Assembly: GCA_947625725.1 (NCBI GenBank)
Contig: CANQPI010000003.1
Coordinates: 31,064 to 95,063, forward strand
DNA from: an uncultured Clostridia bacterium
GTDB lineage: Bacteria > Bacillota > Clostridia > Christensenellales > CAG-314
DNA length: 64,000 nucleotides
Reading direction: 5' to 3'
In this document: positions 1-8,908 of the stretch, piece after piece
Layout: each line of letters opens with the position of its first letter
How positions within the stretch are numbered: the first letter of the stretch is position 1
The notes under the pieces: generated by a model
What the model saw: only the letters and a program-made list of their open reading frames with translations
The model's database searches: none
What the model was told of the DNA's origin: nothing
Program-made: the position numbers and the translations under genes

Positions 1-1542
1 AAAGGCAACCGAATTTACGACAATATGTACAACTACACAAAGTCCAAAGGGGAGGAAATATCATCTCACTACAATGATTGTGTGGCGGCTCTCAACGGCA
101 CGCTCAGTCGGTTTGTCGAAGCCTTTGACGTCTACTCGCAGGATCTGGATTACCTCGACGGGCAGTACTATTGGGCAACCCTGTACTACGACGTGCGCAA
201 TATGAGTTACGATACGATAGCAACCGTCTACGATACCCATTTCGCCAATTACTACGGACTGTTTATCGACGCGGACGAACGTTTCGGCGACGAATTTTGG
301 GAGGCATGCGGCGAGGACAGAGAAGAAACCCTCTATTGGGCGGAGATATATTCCGGCGCGGATGACTTCGGAGTAAACGACGCCTTGCAAGCATACGAAA
401 ACGCAATGAGCGGTTATCGCGCGCCTACGACCGAAAGGCTCAACACTCTTTACAAAAATCTGGTAACGGCTTACAACAAGGAAGCCGCCCACTACGGATA
501 TGACAATTACATCGAGTACGCCTACAAAGAGGTGTACAATCGCGAGTACGACCCCTCGCAGACGGCGCAAATGCGCGCTTACGTCAAGCAGTACATTGCC
601 CCCGCGTTGGCGACGGTTTCCGACAAATTGGATCGGCTCACCGTTAGCGGCGCGAGCAAAACTCTGTACAACACGTTGATGAGCGGATCGATCGTGAGCA
701 GTTCTCCCAACAAGGACGCCGTCAACTATATCGGCAACTACTTCAAGTGGCTGACAAATTCCAACGCCGACAAACCCATAGATTTTTATACCGCCGTCAA
801 CGAAATGTTTTGCAACGGCAATTACTTTACGGGCAGCGGCGAGGGCGCTTATACCATGTGGATACCCAACGACAACATGGCTACCGTGTACGTGCAAAAA
901 AGCAGCGACTATGACAACGCGTTTACGTTTGTACACGAGTTCGGTCACTATTACGAAAGTTATCACAACGGCGGTTTGGCTTTGAGTTACGACCACGAAG
1001 AAACGCACAGTCAAGGCAACGAAATGCTTTTCCTCGCTTGGCTCAAAGAAAACACCTCCGCAGCGGTTCGTAACGGCATGACCATGGTGGAGTTGGAACA
1101 GTTGTACAACATGCTGTGGACGGTGTGCATGTCCTCGGCGGTGGATGAGTTGGAACAGGCGGCTTACACGGGTAGTTACAACGGCAAAACCGTCACAGGC
1201 GGCTATCACGCGTTGTTCGGCGAAATTTTGGACACTTATGGAACCGCGGCGGATATTTTGCAAAATGACAACGACTATTGGTATTACGTGGCGTTTGACA
1301 ATGCGGTGTACTACATTTCCTACGCAATGAGCGCGTTGCCCAGCGTGGAACTGTACACTCTTGCGGAAAGCGAAGGGTTGCAAACCGCGCGCGACACCTA
1401 TTTCAAGTTGTTTACCTACTGCGAAGATACGGTTCGAATGGCGACCTACACTTACAGCGACGTGTTGGAATTTTGCGGTTTGGACAGTCCGTTTGACATT
1501 GCGCTGTATCAACAAATAAGTAACTATGTAAATCAACTGTGA
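1..1542 (+). CDS. M3-like zinc metallopeptidase, 5' end cut by window edge
   Basis: The reading frame is open from base 1, and the first visible residues (KGNRIYDNM) align with an internal segment of the neighbouring paralogue at 1671-4463 (NGDRLYDNM), so the ATG at 25 is not the start and the gene begins outside the window. The zinc-binding HEFGH motif lies at 934-948 and a downstream Glu within ETHSQGNEM (from 1000) fits the third ligand of the M3 (oligoendopeptidase F/thimet) fold. The protein should cleave peptides. The paralogue is a lipoprotein, so a surface location is inferred for this one too, but its N-terminus is not visible. It ends just before a strong terminator. The family assignment rests on the motif and overall resemblance; substrate is unknown. 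Confidence 0.8.
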   Translation, partial: KGNRIYDNMYNYTKSKGEEISSHYNDCVAALNGTLSRFVEAFDVYSQDLDYLDGQYYWATLYYDVRNMSYDTIATVYDTHFANYYGLFIDADERFGDEFWEACGEDREETLYWAEIYSGADDFGVNDALQAYENAMSGYRAPTTERLNTLYKNLVTAYNKEAAHYGYDNYIEYAYKEVYNREYDPSQTAQMRAYVKQYIAPALATVSDKLDRLTVSGASKTLYNTLMSGSIVSSSPNKDAVNYIGNYFKWLTNSNADKPIDFYTAVNEMFCNGNYFTGSGEGAYTMWIPNDNMATVYVQKSSDYDNAFTFVHEFGHYYESYHNGGLALSYDHEETHSQGNEMLFLAWLKENTSAAVRNGMTMVELEQLYNMLWTVCMSSAVDELEQAAYTGSYNGKTVTGGYHALFGEILDTYGTAADILQNDNDYWYYVAFDNAVYYISYAMSALPSVELYTLAESEGLQTARDTYFKLFTYCEDTVRMATYTYSDVLEFCGLDSPFDIALYQQISNYVNQL

Positions 1543-1556
1543 ACATATCGACAATA

Positions 1557-1580
1557 AACGGCTTTTGGAAGCCGTTTTTT
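1557..1580 (+). terminator. Intrinsic terminator after first M3-like peptidase
   Basis: An 8-bp stem (AACGGCTT / AAGCCGTT) with a TTGG loop is followed directly by a run of T. It lies 14 bases after the stop codon and separates the two tandem peptidase genes into different transcripts. Confidence 0.85.
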
Positions 1581-1611
1581 GTTACATTGTTTTGCCGCGG
1601 GACAAAAAACA

Positions 1612-1640
1612 TTGACAAGTTATAATTATAGTATTAGAAT
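1612..1640 (+). promoter_or_regulatory. Sigma-A-type promoter of second M3-like peptidase
   Basis: TTGACA (1612-1617) and TAGAAT (1635-1640) are separated by 17 bases. A ribosome-binding site (AAGGGGAGG) follows just upstream of the ATG at 1671. This shows that the second tandem copy has its own promoter. Confidence 0.75.
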
Positions 1641-1670
1641 AGACTAAATATCTTTCAAAGGGGAGGGCTT

Positions 1671-4463
1671 ATGAAAAGGATATTGGCATTTACGCTTGCG
1701 TTTGCGTTTGTTTTTGTCTTTTTTGCCGCCGTTGCATGCAACGTACAGCGGCAAGTAACGGTGTATTTGCATGACTATGACCAAAGCGGCTCTCCAAAGC
1801 AATGGAAGTACAACCCCGACGTCGATTTGCCCGCTCCTCCGACTCGACAAGGTTATGTTTTCGAGGGGTGGTTTACGGACGAGGAGCATACCGAGCCTTT
1901 TGTCCCCGACAAGACTGCTACGACGGATTTCCATTTGTACGCCAAATGGAGCAAAACGGCGCATATCGTAACGTTGATATTCGACGACGGCAAAACGCCC
2001 GATCAGACTTTGACCGTTTTGGACGGAATGTCCGCAACGCCGCCCGATCCGCAGCGGGACAACTACCGTTTTGACGGTTGGTATTTCGAGGATAGCCCCG
2101 CAACGCAATATACCGAACAACCCATTACGAGGGACGTAGTCTTGTTTGCCAAGTGGACTCCGACCGCGCCGCCCGTAAAGCATACGATCACTTTGGTGTG
2201 CAACGACGGTCAAACGCCCGACCGCACAGTAGTCGCGGAGGAGGGACGGAGCGCGACCCTGCCCGTTTTGAGCAGAAACGGCTACTCTTTTGACGGATGG
2301 TACTTTGCGCAGACGTTTGCGGATTCCGAGCAATATACGGATCAACCGATAAATACAGACGTCGCTCTCTACGCAAAGTGGACGGCGACGGGGCAAACGT
2401 CGCAGTACAGCGTTACGTTTGTATTTTTCGGCAACAGCAAGAGCGTAAAGTACGTCGAAACGGGCAGTGCCGTCGAAACTCCCGTCAACCCCACTCGCAC
2501 GGGATACAACTTTGCAGGGTGGTTTTGCGACGCGGAGTTCAATTCGGAGTACGCCGACCAAGCGATAGAACACGACGTCACTCTCTACGCCAAGTGGACG
2601 TCCAAGCCGTGCGTAACGCTCAAATTCCTGGACGGCGCAACGGAGGACAAAACGGTGTACTTTTCCGTCGGACAAACGCCGATCCTGCCCCAAGATCCCA
2701 CTCGCTCCGGTTACAATTTCGTGGCGTGGTTTGTGGACGCCGAATGTACGCGGGAGTATGTTCCCGCACCCGCAACCGAGAGTTTTGTGCTGTACGCAAA
2801 GTGGGCTACGCAACACGACGAGCATGTTTTTGACAGTTACTTTATGTTTGTGGAATGTAGTTACGAGGGGTGTCACGTTCTGGGCAGAGCCAACGGCGAC
2901 CGCTTGTACGACAATATGTGCGATTTCGACGCAACCAAACGAACTAGTATCAATTCTCACTACAACGCGTGTCGGAATGCGCTTAGCCAAACGGCGGAAT
3001 CGTTCGTTCGGGCGTTGGAAGTATTTGAGGAAGATTTGAACTATCTTACGGGTCAGTACTATTGGGCTACGCTGTACAACAATGTGGAGTCTTTCAACTA
3101 TGCGTCCGTCATCAATTGTTACAACGAAAATTTCAGCAGATATTATCGGCTGTTTATCGAGGCGAACCAAGTTTTTGCCGACGAGTTTTGGTCGCTTTAC
3201 GGCGAGGACGGCGAGGAAGTTCTCGCTTATGTCGAGGCTTATTTCAACACGAACGACAGCGAAGTAGAGGAGATACTTGCGGAATACTCCCAAGCGTTGA
3301 ACGGTTGGTACGGACCGAATATCGGCACGATCAACGGGCTCTACGGCAGGCTGGTAAACGCTTACAACCGCGAGGCGCAGGAATACGGCTACTCCAACTA
3401 CATCGAGTATGCCTACAAAGAGGTTTACAACCGCGAGTACTCGCCGTCGGATACCGAGCAAATGCACGCCAACGTCAAGCGGTTTATTGCTCCCGCGTTG
3501 ACGGAGGTACACAACAAATTGAACAGGACGTCTGCGGGCGACAGCGAAAACCGCAATTTTTACAGCGAACTCAGCGACGGCAACATTGTGGGAAACGATC
3601 CGTCGCAACTTGCCACCAATTACGTGGGAGAGTATTTCAAGTGGCTCAACGCCAACAACGAAACTGCAAAAAACATAGATTTTTATTCGGCGGTCAACGA
3701 TATGTTCCGCGTGGGCAACTACTTTGTCGGCAACGGCGAGGGAGCGTACACAATGTACGTGCCCTACAACGATGTTGCGGCTATCTATGTGCAACGCGAC
3801 AGTTACTACGACGTTTATGACAACGCGTTTACGTTTGTACACGAATTCGGTCATTACTACAACTACCTGTACAACGGCGAAAAGTATCTCAGTTACGACC
3901 ATGACGAAACGCACAGTCAAGGCGACGAAATGCTGTTTCTCGCTTGGCTCAAAGTCAACAAACCGCAATCGGTTTCCGCAGGTATGACGCAGTTGGAACT
4001 TAGTCAGTTGGAAAACATTCTGCGCACGATCTGTATTGCGGCGGCGGTGGACGAATTGGAACAAGCCGCTTATACGGGCGAGTACCGAGGAAACGCCGTT
4101 TCGTCCGATTATCACGCTCTTTTCGGTGAAATTTTGGATAGTTACGGAACGGAAGCCGCCGCCCTGCTCAAAGCCAACGGCAATCAATCGTATTGGTATT
4201 ACGTTGCGTTTACAAACGCCGTGTACTACATTTCCTACGCAATGAGCGCATTGCCCGCGGTGGAACTGTACACCGTCGCGCAAAACGACGGGTTGGAAGC
4301 CGCGCGCGATACCTATTTCAAATTGTTTACGTATTGCAACGACGACCAACGCATGGAAAACTACTCTTATACCGACGTGCTGACGTACTGCGGCTTGGAC
4401 AGCCCCTTTGAGAACGTTATCTATACCAACATAGCCGACTACGTTGACAGCCTGTGCCGCTAA
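1671..4463 (+). CDS. Lipoprotein with five InlB-type B-repeats and M3-like metallopeptidase domain
   Basis: 930 residues. The N-terminus is a signal peptide ending in a lipobox (AAVAC, lipidated Cys at residue 23), so the protein should be anchored to the outer face of the membrane. Residues about 30-390 hold five Listeria-Bacteroides/InlB B-repeats, each ending in a YAKW or FAKW signature. The remaining about 530 residues form an M3-like peptidase domain with HEFGH near residue 723 and a downstream ETHSQGDEM zinc-ligand segment. It is closely related to the upstream gene over the whole catalytic part, so the pair arose by tandem duplication. B-repeats are known spacers or adhesion modules on surface proteins; an extracellular peptide-degrading role is inferred. 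Its own promoter and a strong ribosome-binding site precede it. Confidence 0.85.
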   Translation: MKRILAFTLAFAFVFVFFAAVACNVQRQVTVYLHDYDQSGSPKQWKYNPDVDLPAPPTRQGYVFEGWFTDEEHTEPFVPDKTATTDFHLYAKWSKTAHIVTLIFDDGKTPDQTLTVLDGMSATPPDPQRDNYRFDGWYFEDSPATQYTEQPITRDVVLFAKWTPTAPPVKHTITLVCNDGQTPDRTVVAEEGRSATLPVLSRNGYSFDGWYFAQTFADSEQYTDQPINTDVALYAKWTATGQTSQYSVTFVFFGNSKSVKYVETGSAVETPVNPTRTGYNFAGWFCDAEFNSEYADQAIEHDVTLYAKWTSKPCVTLKFLDGATEDKTVYFSVGQTPILPQDPTRSGYNFVAWFVDAECTREYVPAPATESFVLYAKWATQHDEHVFDSYFMFVECSYEGCHVLGRANGDRLYDNMCDFDATKRTSINSHYNACRNALSQTAESFVRALEVFEEDLNYLTGQYYWATLYNNVESFNYASVINCYNENFSRYYRLFIEANQVFADEFWSLYGEDGEEVLAYVEAYFNTNDSEVEEILAEYSQALNGWYGPNIGTINGLYGRLVNAYNREAQEYGYSNYIEYAYKEVYNREYSPSDTEQMHANVKRFIAPALTEVHNKLNRTSAGDSENRNFYSELSDGNIVGNDPSQLATNYVGEYFKWLNANNETAKNIDFYSAVNDMFRVGNYFVGNGEGAYTMYVPYNDVAAIYVQRDSYYDVYDNAFTFVHEFGHYYNYLYNGEKYLSYDHDETHSQGDEMLFLAWLKVNKPQSVSAGMTQLELSQLENILRTICIAAAVDELEQAAYTGEYRGNAVSSDYHALFGEILDSYGTEAAALLKANGNQSYWYYVAFTNAVYYISYAMSALPAVELYTVAQNDGLEAARDTYFKLFTYCNDDQRMENYSYTDVLTYCGLDSPFENVIYTNIADYVDSLCR

Positions 4464-4510
4464 TTTGCCGAGCAACGCAGTTGCGAACGCCACCAAGTCG
4501 TCGATACCTA

Positions 4511-4552
4511 CAACAGTGGATATGGTATGGGCAACAGTGGATATGGTATGGG
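4511..4552. repeat. Perfect 21-bp tandem repeat, two copies
   Basis: Two adjacent identical 21-base copies beginning CAACAGTGGATATGG occupy 4511-4531 and 4532-4552, just after the peptidase stop codon and before the AT-rich gene block. No coding role is apparent. Confidence 0.9.
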
Positions 4553-4572
4553 GGCTTTTAAAAATTTGACTA

Positions 4573-4601
4573 TTGACATTCAATAGAAACCGCATTACAA
4601 T
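4573..4601 (+). promoter_or_regulatory. Sigma-A-type promoter of the accessory block
   Basis: TTGACA (4573-4578), 17-base spacer, TACAAT (4596-4601), about 65 bases ahead of the first gene of the AT-rich block, which has an AAAGGAG ribosome-binding site. Confidence 0.7.
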
Positions 4602-4666
4602 ATATTGTGTCATTAGTTCTTTAAACAACTATATGCACAATTACTCGGAGAACAAAGGAGAATTTT

Positions 4667-5119
4667 ATGAATAACTTTGACGAAGTAACAACTGTTATGA
4701 AACAAATTGAAACTTTATCTGTCACCTTGGGACACCCGATTTTGTCCACTGATTACTATGTGGAGGATTTGGGTTGCAAACATCAATGGCCCAAGCAATT
4801 ACCCAAAGGGTATATAGCCGTATATTTCTTCTTTGAGGGGGATGTTGCGCTTAAAATAGGCAAGGCTAATGCCAAATCAAAAGCACGTTTTACCAGTCAA
4901 CATTATAGAATCAATACAACAAAAAGTACTCTTGCAAAATCATTGATGAACGATTCGGATCGTCATTTTGATGATGCTGGTGAAGTTAAGAATTGGATGT
5001 TAAACAATTTACAACGTATCAATGTTTTGATTAAAGAAGATAAAGGAAAGGCGGCTACGGAACTTGTTGAGGCAATTATGCATTATAGGTTTAGACCGAC
5101 ATACGAAGGTTCAATATAA
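4667..5119 (+). CDS. Small protein, possible GIY-YIG-like domain
   Basis: 150 residues, preceded by AAAGGAG 7 bases before the ATG. The middle contains a strand-rich segment YIAVYFFFEGDVALKIGKA (about residues 44-62) followed by RFTSQHY and STLAKSL, a spacing that recalls GIY-YIG nuclease-family proteins in which a Y-x-x-x-Y strand is followed by KIG and a basic helix. The classical catalytic tyrosine-glycine pattern is not perfect, so nuclease activity is not established. There is no signal peptide. Codon use (many AAA, ATT and AGA) is more AT-rich than in the flanking housekeeping genes. First gene of a five-gene plus-strand block; alternatives include a non-catalytic GIY-YIG relative. Confidence 0.5.
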   Translation: MNNFDEVTTVMKQIETLSVTLGHPILSTDYYVEDLGCKHQWPKQLPKGYIAVYFFFEGDVALKIGKANAKSKARFTSQHYRINTTKSTLAKSLMNDSDRHFDDAGEVKNWMLNNLQRINVLIKEDKGKAATELVEAIMHYRFRPTYEGSI

Positions 5120-5227
5120 AATTTTCGGTAGCTAATAATTTAAGCAATTCGGCTGTTTATGCAAAAGATACCATTACGATCAGTAGGTTAAGAAAACTTT
5201 ACCGAGGGAAGAAATTGTACCATTCAA

Positions 5228-5761
5228 ATGGAAGTAGATTTTAACAGAAAAAGAATTGTCATTAAAGCGCCTATTTTGACCAGCAATGACTACATTGCTG
5301 GTTTTGTTAATGACCTCATCCGAAAGTTTCAGCAGGCCGGTTTTGAGCCGATTTTGTTCGCAGGCAATACAAAAGAAACTAAACTTTGTCATTGTATTAA
5401 AGCCAACTTGACATTTGCAAACCCGCGTGAACTTGTAAGCCAAATGGTGTCGGCAGCAAAGGAACACAATGCAATTATAGTAAGTAGTGCGGGATTTGAC
5501 GATACCGTAGGGGATTATATCAGGCTGGAAACCTTGTTGGATATTATCGATCAAACCGACGCGCTCAAAGATATTAGGCTCATTTTTGTGATAGAGGTGA
5601 GTCATTTGACAAAACCTTTTTTGAGCGGGACGATCGGCTATTTTTTCCAACCTACACCTCAACAAATATTGGATTCTGAAAAATTCGATTCTTTTTGTGA
5701 AAAAAGAAACTATCGCGTTATCACTATAGGCAATGAATATTTTGCTAATGACACTAAATAA
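5228..5761 (+). CDS. Unrecognised protein, alternating strand/helix pattern
   Basis: 177 residues. I do not recognise the family. Alternating hydrophobic strands (KRIVIKA, EPILFAG, AIIVSSAG, IRLIFVIE, YRVITIG) with intervening helices suggest an alpha/beta Rossmann-like fold. A GFDDTVGDYIRLETLLDII segment follows the central strand. No P-loop, metal-binding cluster, signal peptide or membrane segment is visible. The ATG at 5228 is the first possible start after an in-frame stop at 5189, but the ribosome-binding site is weak (GAGGGA about 18 bases upstream), so expression may depend on upstream translation. It sits 108 bases after the first gene of the block and 20 bases before the next. Confidence 0.6.
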   Translation: MEVDFNRKRIVIKAPILTSNDYIAGFVNDLIRKFQQAGFEPILFAGNTKETKLCHCIKANLTFANPRELVSQMVSAAKEHNAIIVSSAGFDDTVGDYIRLETLLDIIDQTDALKDIRLIFVIEVSHLTKPFLSGTIGYFFQPTPQQILDSEKFDSFCEKRNYRVITIGNEYFANDTK

Positions 5762-5781
5762 GAGAATTTAAGGATAAAAAA

Positions 5782-6477
5782 ATGAAAAAAAGAATTGTTT
5801 TTGAATATTCATGGGAATCAAAAAAATACCATGCAGAAAATCCCAATCATAAAGGGCTATTGGGCTCAATTTATGACTATGGTATGGATGAATATGAAAT
5901 TTTGGCTATGGTTACAGATACCAACGTTATCAGTAACGATTTTTCGACACAATTAACATGCTTGTTTAAAATTTTAGAAGCAAACAGACCTTTGTTTTTT
6001 GAATATTGCGCCTATTTGGAAGCCAACAAGGAAATTGAAATTCCGCTTCCCAACGACGAAAATATTTTGCATGATCAAAAGCTTCTTACAGAATATTGGA
6101 ACAGAGAAGCGTTTATTTTGGCATGTCAGATACTTATACAAAAACTGTTGGATAATAATAGCGCCACGTCAGAGAATACAACGTTATTGTATGCAATACT
6201 AGAAGTTGGGAAGAGAATGGATGTCCCTGTTCGGATAGATAACGACGTTTTTAATGGTTTGTTCAATGGAGAAACCGGATGGAATTATAGCAAGTTTTTC
6301 GTTCTCGGCGAAAATTTAATAAATTTCCCACATCCTATAATTTTTGAACATTTTGTACTACAATATTGCAGATACGCCGTGGACATTAGAGATCGTAGCG
6401 AAGAAAGATATCAAGATTTGCTAAACGATTCGGCAAACAAGCTAAATCTAAAAAACTATGTTGTTATGACCGACTGA
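5782..6477 (+). CDS. Unrecognised, mostly helical acidic protein
   Basis: 231 residues with an AAGGA ribosome-binding site upstream of ATG. The family is not recognised. The protein is soluble, acidic and predicted mostly helical, with aromatic-rich stretches (FFEYCAYLEANKE, FEHFVLQYCRYAVD) and no signal peptide or membrane span. It lies 20 bases after the preceding gene in the same direction, so the two are probably co-transcribed. Base composition is AT-rich like the whole block. It might be a partner or immunity-type protein for its neighbours, but nothing in the sequence proves that. Confidence 0.6.
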   Translation: MKKRIVFEYSWESKKYHAENPNHKGLLGSIYDYGMDEYEILAMVTDTNVISNDFSTQLTCLFKILEANRPLFFEYCAYLEANKEIEIPLPNDENILHDQKLLTEYWNREAFILACQILIQKLLDNNSATSENTTLLYAILEVGKRMDVPVRIDNDVFNGLFNGETGWNYSKFFVLGENLINFPHPIIFEHFVLQYCRYAVDIRDRSEERYQDLLNDSANKLNLKNYVVMTD

Positions 6478-6530
6478 TTGTTGACAATTTGGGGCAGTCA
6501 TTACGGTTTTCAATTAAGGTAGGTATGCTT

Positions 6531-7250
6531 ATGATCCAAGCAGAAAAAGAATTTGAGGAACAACTCGGTTCGTTGGGGGATGATAAGACAGTATTTGACA
6601 GGGCTTTTGATTCTAAGAGAGCAATTGAAGTAGGGGATTTAAGCGAAAAAATAAGAACTTTTGCGTTAATTCCAACAGATAATCCCCTCGGTATTTTTAC
6701 CCAAGAGGAATGGCAAAGATTGAATTATCACGAGAACTCCTCGACAAATCAAGAAAGTATAGCAGAACTCCAACAAAAGTTGTCAAAGGCAAAGGCTAAA
6801 AAGTATGACGGCGACAAGGTTATGGGCTATGGTGGTTTTGATTATGTAAATATTAAGGGCCACTATGAAAATCATGAGGTAAGTTATATGATTTTCAACC
6901 TTACCTTGGACGACGCAAAAGCCATAGCAAGGGCCTATGGACAGGAGAGTTTCTTTTTTGGTATAGTATCAAGCGTTCCAAGTATAGTGCCAAGTCAAAT
7001 TTTCTACTATAAGACTACTAACTCTTGTAGGTCTTATAGGTTAATTGAGAGCGCCGACACCATAACTTATGTAAATGAGATCGAGGCTTTTCTTGCAAGG
7101 TTTGGAGTTCAATTCAAAATCAACATACAAGAATTTGTTGACAAGGTTTCTCCCGTAAAAAACCCTGTTGCTTTTGAAAATTCCTTTACAAGAGACACGT
7201 TCATAGGTCGAGGTTCTTCAAGAAGAGATTCAAGGAGAGGCCCCGATTGA
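6531..7250 (+). CDS. Unrecognised protein sharing a motif with the next gene
   Basis: 239 residues from the ATG at 6531, chosen because AAGGTAGG lies 7 bases upstream; an earlier in-frame TTG at 6489 and an ATG at 6525 are less well placed. No confident family. Around residues 119-146 it carries IFNLTLDDAKAIARAYGQES, which matches VFDITIKKAKELGKEFGLSS in the next gene at the same spacing. That helix-plus-G pattern resembles the core of DUF3293-type small proteins, but this is only by eye. The C-terminus is basic and rich in Arg and Ser (GRGSSRRDSRRG). No signal peptide. It precedes its neighbour by 16 bases, suggesting one transcript. Confidence 0.6.
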   Translation: MIQAEKEFEEQLGSLGDDKTVFDRAFDSKRAIEVGDLSEKIRTFALIPTDNPLGIFTQEEWQRLNYHENSSTNQESIAELQQKLSKAKAKKYDGDKVMGYGGFDYVNIKGHYENHEVSYMIFNLTLDDAKAIARAYGQESFFFGIVSSVPSIVPSQIFYYKTTNSCRSYRLIESADTITYVNEIEAFLARFGVQFKINIQEFVDKVSPVKNPVAFENSFTRDTFIGRGSSRRDSRRGPD

Positions 7251-7266
7251 ATTTAGGAGTAATTTT

Positions 7267-8616
7267 ATGGAATTTACAGAGGTAGCACTTATCCATATAA
7301 CCAATGGAAACGAATATTACGAGGTCAAGCAATCTGACGGCCACAAGAAAAGAGGCACCTATAAAATAGGTGATGATTTTTGGTATGAAAACGAACTCCA
7401 CCAACAACCTATATCAAAGAGTACAAAGACTTTGTTTGAAGCCGCCCATGATAAGTTTGTAAAACAGGTAATAAGGGCTAAAAATGGTCAGGACGATTAT
7501 ATAGTAGTGTCCATTGACAATTACTATGTCGCTTATAAAAGATTGCTCCAAAGGTCAACCTATGACTTTATATTAAGTTGTGATAGATACACTCGAATAT
7601 TTACCAATACGACCATTTACGATTTTCAAAGGTCATTGATATTGCCTTCCGATTCCCCACAGGAAGAAAAAAGTAGGCTTGAAAAAGTAACCCACTCTCT
7701 ATTGGAATCTGCCTTGTCTGCCAATGACCTTTATTTAGCCTATGCACTCAAAGAGTGTTTGGGTATCATTACCAAATTAGAAGCAGATTATCTATGGTCC
7801 ACTGATGGAATATATCGTTTTGTTCCCGAAAACAAAATTTATGATACGGGAGACCTTGAAATCCTTGGCGTCCAAAGCGGGACCTATACCTGTTCCTCTC
7901 GAACAGTAAATTTCACTTGTGATGTCAAAATCAATGGCATTGTATATAAAGCAATATGGAAACCAAAAGACACCAAATATTCTAAGAGCGGATATCCACC
8001 TTACAAGGTAGATCTAAATTCTAATCCCAATGAGTTGTTGATACTATCCAAAGTCTTTTATCGTAAAATCAAGATTAGTGATTTAGTAAAAGGGACGATT
8101 GATTCCATAGCCTGCAACAACTTGACAAGAACCTATACCTTGTTTTTACCCATTACCCCCGATTCTCCCGAAAAGGGAAACAGGATAAAAGCAAAGGTAA
8201 GAAAGTTGGGATTTGGTATTAAGGAGTATATAGGTCGCTTCATAGAAAATGGTTCTACCATTGATGAACGAATCCTATTGGTCTTTGATATAACGATAAA
8301 GAAAGCAAAGGAATTAGGAAAAGAGTTTGGTCTATCCTCAATCATCTATAAAGACCAAGAGAGTTGTCGAGAGATATGTATAAGTACCTTTACCCGCATG
8401 GAAAAGGTCAATGACCAAGAGGTAACCAAAACCTACTATCCCGATGACATTGTAAGAGTGTATCCTGACACCTATCTAAACGAGGATTTGATAAAAGAAA
8501 TCCTGTTTACAAGACGAGGACCTGTTGGCGTGGACTTTGAGTTATACGAGGTAGAACAACCAAGACCAAGTTATTTCCAAGACAAAGAGCACGACAAAAA
8601 AGTGACCAACACATAG
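7267..8616 (+). CDS. Large unrecognised protein, last gene of accessory block
   Basis: 449 residues with AGGAG 8 bases upstream of ATG. I do not recognise the family. Its N-terminal half mixes strands and charged helices; residues about 336-360 contain VFDITIKKAKELGKEFGLSS, clearly related to a segment of the upstream gene, so the two proteins share a domain. No membrane segment, signal peptide or nuclease motif is evident. Codon use favours AGA, AGG and ATA, unlike the ribosomal genes nearby, which suggests acquisition by transfer. It ends about 290 bases before the tRNA-Thr gene; no integrase or repeat of the tRNA end was found. Confidence 0.6.
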   Translation: MEFTEVALIHITNGNEYYEVKQSDGHKKRGTYKIGDDFWYENELHQQPISKSTKTLFEAAHDKFVKQVIRAKNGQDDYIVVSIDNYYVAYKRLLQRSTYDFILSCDRYTRIFTNTTIYDFQRSLILPSDSPQEEKSRLEKVTHSLLESALSANDLYLAYALKECLGIITKLEADYLWSTDGIYRFVPENKIYDTGDLEILGVQSGTYTCSSRTVNFTCDVKINGIVYKAIWKPKDTKYSKSGYPPYKVDLNSNPNELLILSKVFYRKIKISDLVKGTIDSIACNNLTRTYTLFLPITPDSPEKGNRIKAKVRKLGFGIKEYIGRFIENGSTIDERILLVFDITIKKAKELGKEFGLSSIIYKDQESCREICISTFTRMEKVNDQEVTKTYYPDDIVRVYPDTYLNEDLIKEILFTRRGPVGVDFELYEVEQPRPSYFQDKEHDKKVTNT

Positions 8617-8878
8617 ATTTTACGATTTTTTGTAAATTTCTATGGTTTTGTGGACTGCTGCAATCTAATCCTTAATAAAATGGGAATTGACCTAAAAGAT
8701 TTACCGTTTTTTTAAAATTTTTGTATCAGCAACGCTCTTCTATGGCAAAATTATGGTAGTTCATGTAAATCTCCTTGTGTGTAAAACTTGTTCCAACTAC
8801 CATTATACCGGAGACTTATATGAACTTCTTCTTTTTTCTTTGGGTGTTGCACTTGAAAGTATAATTCACTTCGGCGAC

Positions 8879-8906
8879 AAAAAGGCACCTCGTTAAAGGT
8901 GCCTTT
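8879..8906 (-). terminator. Terminator of tRNA-Thr transcript
   Basis: A 10-bp stem (AAAGGCACCT / AGGTGCCTTT) with a six-base loop, followed on the minus strand by five T. It begins two bases beyond the encoded CCA end of the tRNA. Confidence 0.8.
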
Positions 8907-8908
8907 TG

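Noticed and set aside
61..1554. Long minus-strand ORF opposite the first peptidase
   Set aside because: It mirrors the real gene on the other strand and its translation is a low-complexity Val/His/Arg mix with no motif. Long antisense ORFs recur across this genome because of codon bias.
1644..4628. 994-codon minus-strand ORF opposite the B-repeat peptidase
   Set aside because: Shadow of the plus-strand gene. Repetitive translation reflects the antisense of the B-repeats, and no ribosome-binding site was found.
4464..8908. Genomic island inserted at the tRNA-Thr gene
   Set aside because: No integrase and no copy of the tRNA 3' end at the far border were found, so site-specific integration is not supported.
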